In this document: one piece after another, positions 34,441 through 42,848 of the stretch
How positions within the stretch are numbered: the stretch's first letter is position 1
Layout of the letters: every line of letters starts with the position of its first letter
Source of the DNA: a virus
DNA: 64,000 bases
Direction: 5' to 3' (one strand)
IMG/VR virus record: IMGVR_UViG_3300036859_000309
Span: 1 to 64,000 of that record
Program-made: the position numbers and the translations under genes
Notes under the pieces: model-generated
Databases searched by the model: none
The model's input: the letters and a program-made list of their open reading frames with translations, nothing else
What the model was told of the DNA's origin: nothing

Positions 34441-35628
34441 GGTTTGACCGCAAAGGCGGTGGAGGCGGCCAAGCCGCGCGAGAAGGGTTACAAGCTGGCG
34501 GATGGGCAGGGCCTGTATCTGTTCGTGACCCCGGCGGGCGGCAAGAGCTGGCGGGCCAACTACACCGAGGCCGGCAAACAGAAGACCCGGACCTATGGGC
34601 GCTGGCCGGATATGGGCCTCTCGGATGCGAGGAAGGCGCACGCCGGCGCCAAGGAAGCGCCGAAGCTCGAGGCCAAGGCCGTGCCCACCTTCGAGGCCGC
34701 GGCGCGCGAGTGGCTCAAGATCAAGCTGCCCTCGCTGTCCAACACGAAGCACCAGATCCAGGTCGAGAACACGCTGGAGCGCTTCGTCTTTCCGTCGATC
34801 GGTACGATGCCCATCGACGCGATACCACGCACCAAGCTGGTCGACGTGGTACGGGCGGCCCAGGCTGGCGACAGGATCGAGACCGCGCACCGCGTGGCCG
34901 GGCGCATTACCGCGGTCTTCGATCATGCGCAGGACGTGGGCCACATCGAGAGCCACGGCGCCGCGGGGCTCACCCGGGTGCTGGTGGCGCGCAAGACCAA
35001 GAAGCCCATGGCCAGCATCCCCCCGACCGAAGCGGGGGCGCTGCTGCGCGCGATCGACGACTATGACGAGCCGATCACCCGGCTTGGCCTCTGGCTGCTG
35101 GCGTACACCTTCGTGCGCGTGGGCGAGCTGCGCGGCATGGCCTGGTCGGAGTTCAAGGAAGATGGCGCCGTGTGGGTGGTTCCCGCCGATCGCGTGAAGG
35201 GCGACGAGGAGAAGGCCCTGCCGCACGTGGTGCCGATGTCGCGCCAGGCGCGCGCCGTGGTCGAGCAGCTGCGGCTGCTGACGGGCGAAAAGGCGCTGGT
35301 GCTCGACTCAACCCTGCGCCCGGGGCATCCACTGTCGGAGAACACCTTCCTGTTCGCCCTGTACCGGCTGGGCTACCGTGGGCGCATGACGGCCCACGGG
35401 TTCCGCGCGCTGGCGTCGACGGTGCTCAATGAGCAGTCCGGATTCCCGCATGACGTCATCGAGCGCCAGCTGCAGCACAAGGAAACGGACGCGGTGCGCG
35501 CGGCGTACAACCGGGCGCAGTACCTCACGCAGCGGCGTGCTCTGATGCAGTGGTGGTCGGATTGGCTTGAGGAGCAATGCAAGCATGCAGGTCCGCCACG
35601 CGCCAGCGGGTCATCCCCGCCACCTTGA
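34438..35628 (+). CDS. int: Tyrosine integrase, P4 type
   Basis: 396-residue site-specific recombinase. The N-terminal DUF4102-like DNA-binding domain (LTAKAVEAAKP, YKLADGQGLYLFV) is followed by a core-binding domain and a catalytic domain with Arg in FVRVGELRG, HGFR, LQHKE and the nucleophile Tyr near AYNRAQYL. All catalytic residues are present. The ATG lies within an inverted repeat. It should integrate the phage at a host attB, probably a tRNA gene. Its 3' end overlaps the excisionase-like gene on the other strand by 104 bases. Confidence 0.92.
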   Translation: MGLTAKAVEAAKPREKGYKLADGQGLYLFVTPAGGKSWRANYTEAGKQKTRTYGRWPDMGLSDARKAHAGAKEAPKLEAKAVPTFEAAAREWLKIKLPSLSNTKHQIQVENTLERFVFPSIGTMPIDAIPRTKLVDVVRAAQAGDRIETAHRVAGRITAVFDHAQDVGHIESHGAAGLTRVLVARKTKKPMASIPPTEAGALLRAIDDYDEPITRLGLWLLAYTFVRVGELRGMAWSEFKEDGAVWVVPADRVKGDEEKALPHVVPMSRQARAVVEQLRLLTGEKALVLDSTLRPGHPLSENTFLFALYRLGYRGRMTAHGFRALASTVLNEQSGFPHDVIERQLQHKETDAVRAAYNRAQYLTQRRALMQWWSDWLEEQCKHAGPPRASGSSPPP

Positions 35629-35737
35629 CGGGCTGCGGCAGCTTGTTCTCACCGACCTTGCGCCAGAACGTCGACTGGCCCATGGACAGCATCCTCGCGG
35701 CCTCGGCGGCCGTGACCAGGATCTTCGAGTCGGTCAT
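35525..35737 (-). CDS. xis: Excisionase-like AlpA/MerR-type HTH protein
   Basis: 70 residues. AAEAARMLSMGQSTFWRKV followed by LPQPVKVAGMTRWRVADL is the winged HTH of AlpA-family regulators and excisionases. AAGGA lies upstream of the ATG. It is the last gene of the leftward operon and converges on the integrase gene, a natural place for a directionality factor. Confidence 0.75.
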   Translation of the reverse strand: MTDSKILVTAAEAARMLSMGQSTFWRKVGENKLPQPVKVAGMTRWRVADLHACIAPQANPTTTASEHAAA

Positions 35738-36348
35738 CCCTTGATTCCTTTCTGCATGGCTTCGCGGCATCCGACGCCGCACCGCGGGGCGATGGTGCCG
35801 GAGCGCATGCATTTGAACGGCGCCACCGCGTCGCCCTCGCCGGTCTCCAGCGACTCGAGTTCGGGCACCGGCTCTCGCGGCCGCGCGGCAACGTCCTCGC
35901 GCCCCGCTGGCCGCTCGGCCTGGGATGCTGCGAGGTAGGCGATGATCTTGGCGGCAAAGTCGGCGTGCATCTCTATGCAGCCCTCGCCATTCACGTAGCG
36001 AAGGCAATGCTTCAATCCCTCAGCCAACTCGCTCGGCTCCCCCACTGGTGCTGGCCGCTCGGATTGCTGGCCGGCGAGGGCGAGGATTGTTCTCGCTTCA
36101 TCGCGGTAGCTTTTTCGACTGAGAGCCACCATGGAAACGCCGTAGCCGTGGCTATCGAACAAGGCGTCGATCTGCTCATCTGTCGGCTCGGCCTGCTGCC
36201 CGGAGGGCGCTTTCGGTGCGGCGGCCAGCATTGCGGCATAAGCGGCGGGAAAGTTGCGGATGTGGGTATTCGCCCCTTCCATTGCGTTCTCGAACGCGTC
36301 CACCATTCGATCTGTCGGCTCCACGGGGAGCAGCTTCCACTCGTCCAT
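35734..36348 (-). CDS. Accessory early protein, Ea22-like mosaic
   Basis: 204 residues of mosaic type common in leftward operons. The N-terminus (WKLLPVEPTDRMVDAFENA) resembles the ends of Ead/Ea22 proteins; a middle block (PTDEQIDALFDSHGYG, SRKSYRDEARTILALAG) recurs in such mosaics. Three Cys near the C-terminus. GGGAG precedes the ATG. No function is known. Confidence 0.55.
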   Translation of the reverse strand: MDEWKLLPVEPTDRMVDAFENAMEGANTHIRNFPAAYAAMLAAAPKAPSGQQAEPTDEQIDALFDSHGYGVSMVALSRKSYRDEARTILALAGQQSERPAPVGEPSELAEGLKHCLRYVNGEGCIEMHADFAAKIIAYLAASQAERPAGREDVAARPREPVPELESLETGEGDAVAPFKCMRSGTIAPRCGVGCREAMQKGIKG

Positions 36349-37770
36349 TTAGGCTCCCTTCGCATTTCGGGCGATGTCGATGGCGGCTCGGATGTCTTGG
36401 TTCACTGCCGCATGCAAGCCTCCGATGCGGAAGCGCAAGGAAGGTAGAAGCTCCACGGTCGCGCCTCGCTGTTGCAGGTAGTCGAGGCGTGCCGTGTCTT
36501 GCTGCGCAGGCTCGGCACGCTCATTCAATGCCCGCCGAAGCCGTTCACCCTCCATCGGGGTCAGCACGTTCTCGGACGTGGATGTCGGCCCTTCGATCGT
36601 GATCTTGATTCGGTTGCCCAGTTCGTTGGTGAACTCGCGGGTGATCGCAGGCGCCTGCTTTTCAGTGGGTGGGGGATCGGTAGCGTCGGCAACGGCCTTC
36701 AGGCACTCGTTCCAGCCACGCTGGTAGGCATCCTGGCTGCGCTTGTTCCAGAGCTTTGGCGGGATGCACTTGCCCACGGTGACGCCCATGCTGCCGCGAG
36801 GCGCGCAGTCGTGGAGGGCGTCCCATTGCTCGCCCAGAATCTGCTGTGCACGTCCGAAGCCGATTGCCCGGCCGATCTTCAGCAGGTGCTCGGCCACGTT
36901 GGCGCCGAACATGAGAGCGTCCAGTGGATCGCATGGCACCGGCTTCATGTCTTGCTGCGCAGGCTCGGTCGTGGTGGGGGGAGTGGAGTTGCCTCGTGCA
37001 CGCTCGTGTTCTCGGAAGATTTCCAGACGTTCGGCGTAACTCATGCCCCGCTCGTTCAGCGAGGTCGAGACGATGTAGCCGCCAAACCGAATCATCTGGT
37101 CGTCGGTCCACGCCTCCGCTGGGGCTGCTGGCGCTTGCCGGGAGAGGGCAGCGAGCTTATCCAGTGTCATGTAGAACGCGACTCGGCTTCCCATGGTGCG
37201 CTCGTGGTTGCGCCCGTAGTTGGTGTGGTCGTCGGACAGCGCAAGGTAGGCGTCTTTCACGCGCTGAAGTTGCTCTTCAGCCTCTCCAGCACTGCTGCTC
37301 TGGCTGGGCTCTGCTGAGAGCCTACGCAATGCGGCTTCGATCTCAACAGAGCCACCGTGGAAAGCGACGGTGTCGATAGCCTTGTCCAGCGGGATCACCG
37401 GCTCTGCGACTTGCTCGGGAACGTAGCCATGCATCGAGCGCCACACATCGCCGTAGGCCTTCACAACGTGAACGTGATCGCAGTACGGGTGCTCTGCCAT
37501 CACGCGGCCAAGATGATCGCCAGCGCCGCGCAGAATCTCCATGACGAAGTTGAACGGCACGGCTGCGGCGCTCTGTGCCGGCTCTCCGGCTGGTCGCGTG
37601 CCAAAGCGGGCGAGGATGGCGCGTACCGCATCGGGCGTGTACAGGTCGCCGTAGTAGAACTGCCGGCCATCGGTGAATGCGATTTCGCCGAATGGGTCCA
37701 TGTGTGCGTCGCCTTTTGGAAGCTCGGGCTGCACACTGGCCGGCTCTGCAGGGGGTAGGGTGGTGCTCAT
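36349..37770 (-). CDS. Large mosaic early protein with repeated EPAQQD linkers
   Basis: 473 residues built of short modules joined by Glu/Pro/Ala/Gln linkers (TTEPAQQDM, AEPAQQDTARL). Recognisable pieces: RLDYLQQRGATVELLP at the C-terminus, an Ead-like end (HAAVNQDIRAAIDIARNA), and WTDDQMIRFGGYIVSTSLNE in the middle. Probably assembled by recombination among Ea22-type genes. ATG 37770 is coupled by ATGA to the J-domain gene upstream. Role unknown. Confidence 0.55.
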   Translation of the reverse strand: MSTTLPPAEPASVQPELPKGDAHMDPFGEIAFTDGRQFYYGDLYTPDAVRAILARFGTRPAGEPAQSAAAVPFNFVMEILRGAGDHLGRVMAEHPYCDHVHVVKAYGDVWRSMHGYVPEQVAEPVIPLDKAIDTVAFHGGSVEIEAALRRLSAEPSQSSSAGEAEEQLQRVKDAYLALSDDHTNYGRNHERTMGSRVAFYMTLDKLAALSRQAPAAPAEAWTDDQMIRFGGYIVSTSLNERGMSYAERLEIFREHERARGNSTPPTTTEPAQQDMKPVPCDPLDALMFGANVAEHLLKIGRAIGFGRAQQILGEQWDALHDCAPRGSMGVTVGKCIPPKLWNKRSQDAYQRGWNECLKAVADATDPPPTEKQAPAITREFTNELGNRIKITIEGPTSTSENVLTPMEGERLRRALNERAEPAQQDTARLDYLQQRGATVELLPSLRFRIGGLHAAVNQDIRAAIDIARNAKGA

Positions 37771-38417
37771 GAGCGTTCCTTCAGCGCGGCATCCCGCGCA
37801 GTGTTGATCTCGGCCATGCGCTCGGCGGTGCCGCCCTTGTCGGGGTGGTGCTGGCTGGAGAGGCTGCGCCAGGCCGCCGCGATGGTCTGGACGCCGGCGT
37901 CGCGCGGCACGCCGAGCACCTCCCACCAGGGCCGCGCCATGCCGGCCACGATCGGCGGCGGCAGGGCGGTGAATCCGGTGAAGGCCCGCTCCAGCACGAT
38001 GGCCCCGCCGTGGCGCTCGATGGCTCGCATGGCTTCGATCGTGGCGGCCAGGGCCGCGATGTTCTGCTCGACTCTGGTGTAGCAGTCGATGGCCATGCAG
38101 CGGGGCGCCGCGCTCCAGGGATCGTTCCAGTAGACCGCGGCGCCAGGGTCGGCCGGCTGGGACTGATCGGAGCGGGGCAGCCCGTCTAGGCGCAGGCGCA
38201 GGTTCGTGCTCAGCACCAAGTCATCGTCGCGCACGGCCATGCGCCCGAGCTCCTCGCGCAGGCGCTGCGTCGCGCCCGCCACGGTGATTGGCTGGGAGGT
38301 GCGCCACGAGTTGCCCTCGCGGGTGCGAGCGGTACCGAAGCGGCCGGAGGTGCGCTGCACTGGCGCGGTGCGCTTCCAGCCGGGCGGCCAGCTCAGTGGA
38401 TAGGCTGTGATGGTCAA
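37767..38417 (-). CDS. J-domain (DnaJ-like) protein
   Basis: 216 residues starting at TTG with GGAGA upstream; no better start is present. Residues 155-205 form a J domain: WWEVLGVPRDAGVQTIAAAW then SSQHHPDKGG, with the HPD tripeptide that stimulates DnaK ATPase. The N-terminal 150 residues are unlike known proteins. It could recruit host DnaK for replication, repressor or defence-related remodelling. Confidence 0.75.
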   Translation of the reverse strand: MTITAYPLSWPPGWKRTAPVQRTSGRFGTARTREGNSWRTSQPITVAGATQRLREELGRMAVRDDDLVLSTNLRLRLDGLPRSDQSQPADPGAAVYWNDPWSAAPRCMAIDCYTRVEQNIAALAATIEAMRAIERHGGAIVLERAFTGFTALPPPIVAGMARPWWEVLGVPRDAGVQTIAAAWRSLSSQHHPDKGGTAERMAEINTARDAALKERS

Positions 38418-38641
38418 AGATCTCTCCAGGTAATGCAGCCGGCGCTCGAGCACTGGCCGGTCGTGCGGCCATCGATCGCGGAGGCGGAATAGGTCAGGCG
38501 CCCCTTGCACTTCGGACAGGCCATGGAGGCGCGCACGTCGGCGGCCGGCCGGAAGTCAGGGGCCGGGCAGTGCTCGGTGCGCACCGCGGCCATCGCGCGC
38601 GCTGTGGCGCTGGCCAGGGCGGCGAAGTGCTTCGTGGTCAT
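38414..38641 (-). CDS. Small zinc-finger protein
   Basis: 75 residues. CPKCKG near residue 42 and CSSAGC near 64 form a probable zinc ribbon. Four-base overlaps with both neighbours. Function unknown. Confidence 0.6.
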   Translation of the reverse strand: MTTKHFAALASATARAMAAVRTEHCPAPDFRPAADVRASMACPKCKGRLTYSASAIDGRTTGQCSSAGCITWRDL

Positions 38642-38940
38642 TCGATCGCCCTGCCGCAGCAGTCGCATTGGTTGCTGTCGAGTTCCTCGGGCCCGTGCTC
38701 GGCCTGGCAAACGCAGTAATGCTCGTCGTACTCGTCCGGATCGCCCAGCAGCTCCTCGCCATCGTCCAGGTCGGCGCCTTCACGCCAGGCGGCGCGGTCT
38801 TCGAGTTCGGCACGGTGATCACGCTCGGCCAACTCCTCGGCCGCTTCCTCCGGGCTGATGTCGGCGCGCAGCTGCTCACGGCGCAGGCGCTCCATGTCGG
38901 CCTCGTGCGCCAGGTCGCGCTCTTCGGGCTGCGTGCTCAT
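38638..38940 (-). CDS. Acidic protein with C-terminal cysteine cluster
   Basis: 100 residues, very rich in Glu, Asp and Arg through residue 75, then CVC and CDCC near the C-terminus, a likely zinc site. Coupled to its neighbours by four-base overlaps. No family recognised. Confidence 0.55.
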   Translation of the reverse strand: MSTQPEERDLAHEADMERLRREQLRADISPEEAAEELAERDHRAELEDRAAWREGADLDDGEELLGDPDEYDEHYCVCQAEHGPEELDSNQCDCCGRAIE

Positions 38941-39461
38941 TGCGCGCTGCCCTCCATCGCTTGCTGGATGGCGGCGGCCGTGAAGGGCATCAGCCTGCAG
39001 GTGCTCGGCAGCATCAGCGGGTGCTGCGGGTAGCCGCTGCGCGTGATGCGCAGGCATTTCGGCTCGTCGCCCAGCGCTGCGCGGATCAGCGGCAGCACGA
39101 TCTGCGGCCGCTCAAGGCCTGCGGCGTTCGAGCCCCAGGCGACGCAGGTAGCGCCAGAGCGGCGCACCGCCTCGGCAATGTGCTGATCGTTGTCCGGGCC
39201 GACCTGGTAGCCCGCGCGCCGCAGGTCCTCGGGCTTCGTCGCCCGGAAGGCGAAGAGGTTCACCACGTCGATCGCTCCAAAGCCGTGCTCCTGCGCGAAC
39301 CTCACGCAGCGGCGGATCGTGGCGTCATCCTGGTCCGCGTCTGCCGTCGACGGGTTCAGCATCACGAACACCAGCGGCTTGCGAGCTCCGTCCTCGGTCC
39401 AATCGCGGCCGAGCCGGTACCGGAACGTGCCGCACGGGGAGAGCTGGGCGGTGCGCTTCAT
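38937..39461 (-). CDS. DUF1643 protein
   Basis: 174 residues. The DUF1643 pattern is clear: FRYRLGRDWTEDG, VFVMLNPSTADADQDDATIR, VVNLFAFRATKPEDL and CVAWGSNA. These proteins are widespread in phages and bacteria; activity is unknown, though the fold may be nuclease or glycosylase-like. ATGA overlaps link it to adjacent genes. Confidence 0.85.
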   Translation of the reverse strand: MKRTAQLSPCGTFRYRLGRDWTEDGARKPLVFVMLNPSTADADQDDATIRRCVRFAQEHGFGAIDVVNLFAFRATKPEDLRRAGYQVGPDNDQHIAEAVRRSGATCVAWGSNAAGLERPQIVLPLIRAALGDEPKCLRITRSGYPQHPLMLPSTCRLMPFTAAAIQQAMEGSAQ

Positions 39462-40333
39462 TCGTCGCTCCCGGATTGCGCCAGAGCCTTCTGCAGGTCG
39501 GTGGCCAGCTGCTGGTCCTTCGCGCTGGAGAACAGGACGCTGTAGCTCCAGGTGCAGTCGCGGAACACTCGCCCATCCTCGAAGTCTTCGAGGCACGACA
39601 GGATGCAGTTCGCGATGTCCTTGTCCTCGGTGGTCTCGATCTGGAAGCGGCCAAGCGCCGAGCTGACGCGGTAGGCGCCTTCTGACCAGTCGCTGCGGGT
39701 CTGCTGCATGGCCACGGCCAGGTCGAGCCGCTGGTCACGCGAGCGCAGCGCCTCCAGCACGTCGGACCATGACGACTCGATCGGAAGCTCGTAGCGCAGC
39801 AGCATGGCCGCGAGCTCCATGTCTGCCTTGCGGCGCTCCACCACGGCGGCGGCCTCGCGCGCCCGCTTCTCGTCCGCTGCCTTGGCCTCCTGCTCGGCGC
39901 GTTCGGCGTAGGCCTGGTATTCCTTGAGCATGCGCTCGTAGGTGTGCGTGGCCATCTCGAAGCCGTCGGTGGTCGGGCAGTGCCTGCGCAGGTCGCTCAG
40001 GTAGCCGGCATCGTGGCGGATGGTCTTCGGGTACCGGGCGCGGGAGTTCCGGTCGCGCTCGCTGTACGACGTGGGCATGCCGACCTCGGACATCAGCGCC
40101 TCGACGCGCGCACGTACCGCTTTGTTCGCCTCCAGGGCCGGCAGGTTCTTCTTATGCGTGGCGACGTCGCGCGCACGTGCCGCCTCGAGCTCGGACAGTG
40201 CTCGCGTGGCCACGGCGCGCGGGTTGCCGGAGCTGTATGAGCTCATGCTGCTGGCGTAGCTGCTGGGGCTGGCCATGCACTTGCCGATGGCGTTGCACAG
40301 CTCGACGGCCTGGATCTTGACCGACTCACTCAT
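39458..40333 (-). CDS. Hypothetical coiled-coil protein
   Basis: 291 residues. Helical throughout; residues 125-175 are a charged coiled coil (YAERAEQEAKAADEKRAREA). N-terminal Ser-rich segment, C-terminal segment with three Cys. No family recognised. It may act with the recombination genes of this operon. Confidence 0.5.
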   Translation of the reverse strand: MSESVKIQAVELCNAIGKCMASPSSYASSMSSYSSGNPRAVATRALSELEAARARDVATHKKNLPALEANKAVRARVEALMSEVGMPTSYSERDRNSRARYPKTIRHDAGYLSDLRRHCPTTDGFEMATHTYERMLKEYQAYAERAEQEAKAADEKRAREAAAVVERRKADMELAAMLLRYELPIESSWSDVLEALRSRDQRLDLAVAMQQTRSDWSEGAYRVSSALGRFQIETTEDKDIANCILSCLEDFEDGRVFRDCTWSYSVLFSSAKDQQLATDLQKALAQSGSDE

Positions 40334-40707
40334 GGTTCGACCTCGAAGAAGCCCAGCGCGCCCTTCAGCGGCTGGAAGGGGAGGGGCTTAGCATTGGCGA
40401 GCACGAAGCCCACGGCGCCCATGTACCAGGGCGAGTCGCTATGCTCGACGCAGTCGACGACGTCGACCTGGCCGACGATTCCGCCTCGTTCTAAGGCTTC
40501 GTAAGGCGGAACGTGCGGCCTCGTCTGCGCGGGCAGCTTGGTCACCAAGAACATCACCACGTCCTGGTATTCGCGGCGCGTCATCGCCTGACCGGCGTGC
40601 ACAAGGATCGTCCCGCGCTCGCGCGTGCGCCAGCTGCGGTTCTCGATGTCCTTGTGGCCGTTGACGATCAGCCACGCCCACGGCTGGCGGATGGAGAGCG
40701 CCTTCAT
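40330..40707 (-). CDS. ASCH-domain protein
   Basis: 125 residues matching the ASCH/PUA-like fold: MKALSIRQPWAWLIVNGHKD, then RTRERGTILVHAGQ and GGIVGQVDVVDCV. Such proteins bind RNA or modified nucleotides. ATGA overlap with the Gp37/Gp68 gene upstream. Target unknown. Confidence 0.85.
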   Translation of the reverse strand: MKALSIRQPWAWLIVNGHKDIENRSWRTRERGTILVHAGQAMTRREYQDVVMFLVTKLPAQTRPHVPPYEALERGGIVGQVDVVDCVEHSDSPWYMGAVGFVLANAKPLPFQPLKGALGFFEVEP

Positions 40708-41822
40708 GCCGGCACCTCGTTCCACTCGCGGCCGTCCAGCAGGCGGCCGGCGCCCTTCTTACCGATGCGGTCCATGGTCTGGCGGAAGGGGTTCGGGCCT
40801 CCTGGGGTCCACGCACCGGCATAGGTGAACATGCCCGACTCGACCTTCGTGCGATCGCGCTCGTAGAGATCGCCGCCGGGTCCGCCGTTGCCAGGCGCCC
40901 AGGCGCCCCATTGCTTGAACAGGTAGGCGATGCCGTGCGCCTGGGCGAAGTCGCGCGCGGCGCGGTGCCAGTCCGGATGCGACGGCCGCGCCTTGTGGCC
41001 GCTCTCGCCCCCGCTGATGAGCTGCTTCAGGAACTCCCAGCCGGCCCAGTCCACTGGGCCGAGCGCCGGCTCGTAGCTCGCGAAGGTCTTCCAGCCCGCG
41101 GCCGCGATGCGCTGCATGTGCGGGCGCAGCTCGTCTGCGCGCTGCTGATCTTCAACCGTGCAGCCGATGAAGACGTTGGGCATGGGCCAGTAGTTCGTCG
41201 CCTCTCCGCGCCAGTCGCTCCAGTCCGGGTAGATGCCGTCTGCGATATTGCCGGCAGACACGCGGTTGTGCGCCCACCGGTAGGCGGCGTGGGAAACGAG
41301 TTTGCGGAACCGCGAGTCCAAGAGCAGGGTCGCCATGCGCGCGCCGCGCTTCGTCAGCACCATGAAGGTGTGCGGGCCGCTGAGCATGTTCGGCAACTTG
41401 ATCTGCACTTCCTCGGCGGCGGCGTGCATCTTGTAGGTGCCGCCGGGCGTAAAGCCGTCCTGTTCGCGATGGAACGGCCCAGTCGCGCCGGCCACGGCCA
41501 TCACGCCGAACATCTCAGCGATCTGCTCCGGCGTCAGCGCTTCGTGCGCGACGTCGCCCATGCTGGTGAGGAACCACCGGCCGGGCCGGCGCACCGTCAG
41601 CGGCTTCACCAGGTCGGCCTCGCTGAAGTTGACCTTGCCGGTCCACTTACCCTTGCCGCCTGCGCGCACCGCGACGCCGCGGTACTTCTCTTGGCCCATG
41701 GCCTCGAGGCGCGCAGCCATCAGGGCGGCGTAGCAGTTGGCGCACGCAGGCGAGACGGCATCGCAACCGACAACCGGCGTCCAGGTGTGATCGCACCATT
41801 CGATCTTCGTGGTGCTGGTCAT
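40704..41822 (-). CDS. Phage Gp37/Gp68 family protein (DUF5131)
   Basis: 372 residues. The N-terminus TKIEWCDHTWTPVVGC and ACANCYA contains the clustered cysteines typical of the family, followed by GRWFLTSMGDVAHE and FMVLTKRGARM. The Cys pattern recalls radical-SAM-like iron-sulfur proteins, but the reaction is not established. Common in phage early operons. Last four bases overlap the ASCH gene. Confidence 0.85.
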   Translation of the reverse strand: MTSTTKIEWCDHTWTPVVGCDAVSPACANCYAALMAARLEAMGQEKYRGVAVRAGGKGKWTGKVNFSEADLVKPLTVRRPGRWFLTSMGDVAHEALTPEQIAEMFGVMAVAGATGPFHREQDGFTPGGTYKMHAAAEEVQIKLPNMLSGPHTFMVLTKRGARMATLLLDSRFRKLVSHAAYRWAHNRVSAGNIADGIYPDWSDWRGEATNYWPMPNVFIGCTVEDQQRADELRPHMQRIAAAGWKTFASYEPALGPVDWAGWEFLKQLISGGESGHKARPSHPDWHRAARDFAQAHGIAYLFKQWGAWAPGNGGPGGDLYERDRTKVESGMFTYAGAWTPGGPNPFRQTMDRIGKKGAGRLLDGREWNEVPA

Positions 41823-42562
41823 GATCCCTCCGGCTGGGTCAGCGGCGGCTCTGGCGGCTCCATGTCCGCGAAGCTGGCCACCATGCGCTCATGGAACGCG
41901 ACGGAGCTCTTTTCCCAGACGAACTCCTCCAGGTGCACATCGGCGCTTATCTCGCGCAGGATGTGCGTGGCGCAAGTCCAGGCCTTCGCCTCGTCTTTCG
42001 CTTCGTTCGTCATGGTCGGCGAGGCCTCGATCGCGCCAAGGTATGGGCAGGTGCGGCATTCCTTGCCGAGCGCGCAGCGCAGATGGTTGTCGGGCAGCGG
42101 CGTTGCCGGGCGCGGATCGTGGCCGCACATCTTCCATGCTGAGGGCAGGCCGCGCCGCTCATGTTCGAACAGCAGGATCATGCGCGGCACCTCGTCGGCC
42201 AGGCGCATGGCCTCGTACATCATCTTCGGCCAGTCCTTGCTGCGGCCATCGGTCGGGCGCTGGTAGAAGTCGCTGTCGGAGAACCTGTTGATGGCGCCGT
42301 GCCAGTCTCTGGTGCCGCAGCCGCGGCGATCAGTGCTCAAGTCGTCGGGCCGCGTGAATTTGTAGCCGCGGATGTACTCGCGGCCCACCTTCAGCGCATC
42401 GATGACGGTGCCGCGGGCGCTGGCGTAGCGGCGGAGATTCACGCCGGCATCCAGGCGGTCGCGCTGCTCCTGAGTGAGCTGTTCACGGTCGAGAGGCGAT
42501 CCGCGCCATAGCTTTTCATGGTCGATCCGATCAGCGAGCGAGCGGAGTTCTTCTGGCTTCAT
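41819..42562 (-). CDS. Hypothetical protein with Cys cluster
   Basis: 247 residues. A cluster CALGKECRTCPY near residue 165, with an earlier C-G-H-D and a later CATH, could bind zinc or an iron-sulfur cluster. The rest is hydrophilic. Coupled by ATGA overlap to the DUF5131 gene, with which it may work. A divergent + strand gene begins 30 bases away. Confidence 0.55.
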   Translation of the reverse strand: MKPEELRSLADRIDHEKLWRGSPLDREQLTQEQRDRLDAGVNLRRYASARGTVIDALKVGREYIRGYKFTRPDDLSTDRRGCGTRDWHGAINRFSDSDFYQRPTDGRSKDWPKMMYEAMRLADEVPRMILLFEHERRGLPSAWKMCGHDPRPATPLPDNHLRCALGKECRTCPYLGAIEASPTMTNEAKDEAKAWTCATHILREISADVHLEEFVWEKSSVAFHERMVASFADMEPPEPPLTQPEGS

Positions 42563-42591
42563 ACTGCGGGCCTCAATTGATGGAGGTGGAA

Positions 42592-42825
42592 ATGGAAGAC
42601 CCGAAGGTGCTCACGATGGAAGTCACGAAGAACGGCGAGACGTTGAACTGCGAGGCGACATTCACCTCGCGTCACTGGGCAGCCAAGATCCGGGATGAGC
42701 AAGGCAACTTGCGTGGCGAGGTCTCGATGGTTTTTCACGGGGCGCCGCTGCATGGCCAGGCGTTGGAAGCAGCTGTCCACGACTGGGTATGGGGCTGCGT
42801 TCGAAACAACGTCGGCTTCTCTTGA
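42592..42825 (+). CDS. Small + strand protein in the leftward operon
   Basis: 77 residues from an ATG preceded by a strong GGAGG five bases away. Beta-rich sequence (VLTMEVTKNGETLNCEATF) with two Trp near the C-terminus. It is the only protein gene on this strand between 35.6 and 55.2 kb, so it needs its own promoter. Function unknown. Confidence 0.55.
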   Translation: MEDPKVLTMEVTKNGETLNCEATFTSRHWAAKIRDEQGNLRGEVSMVFHGAPLHGQALEAAVHDWVWGCVRNNVGFS

Positions 42826-42848
42826 CGCTGTAGTCCGGTGGGTCTGTA

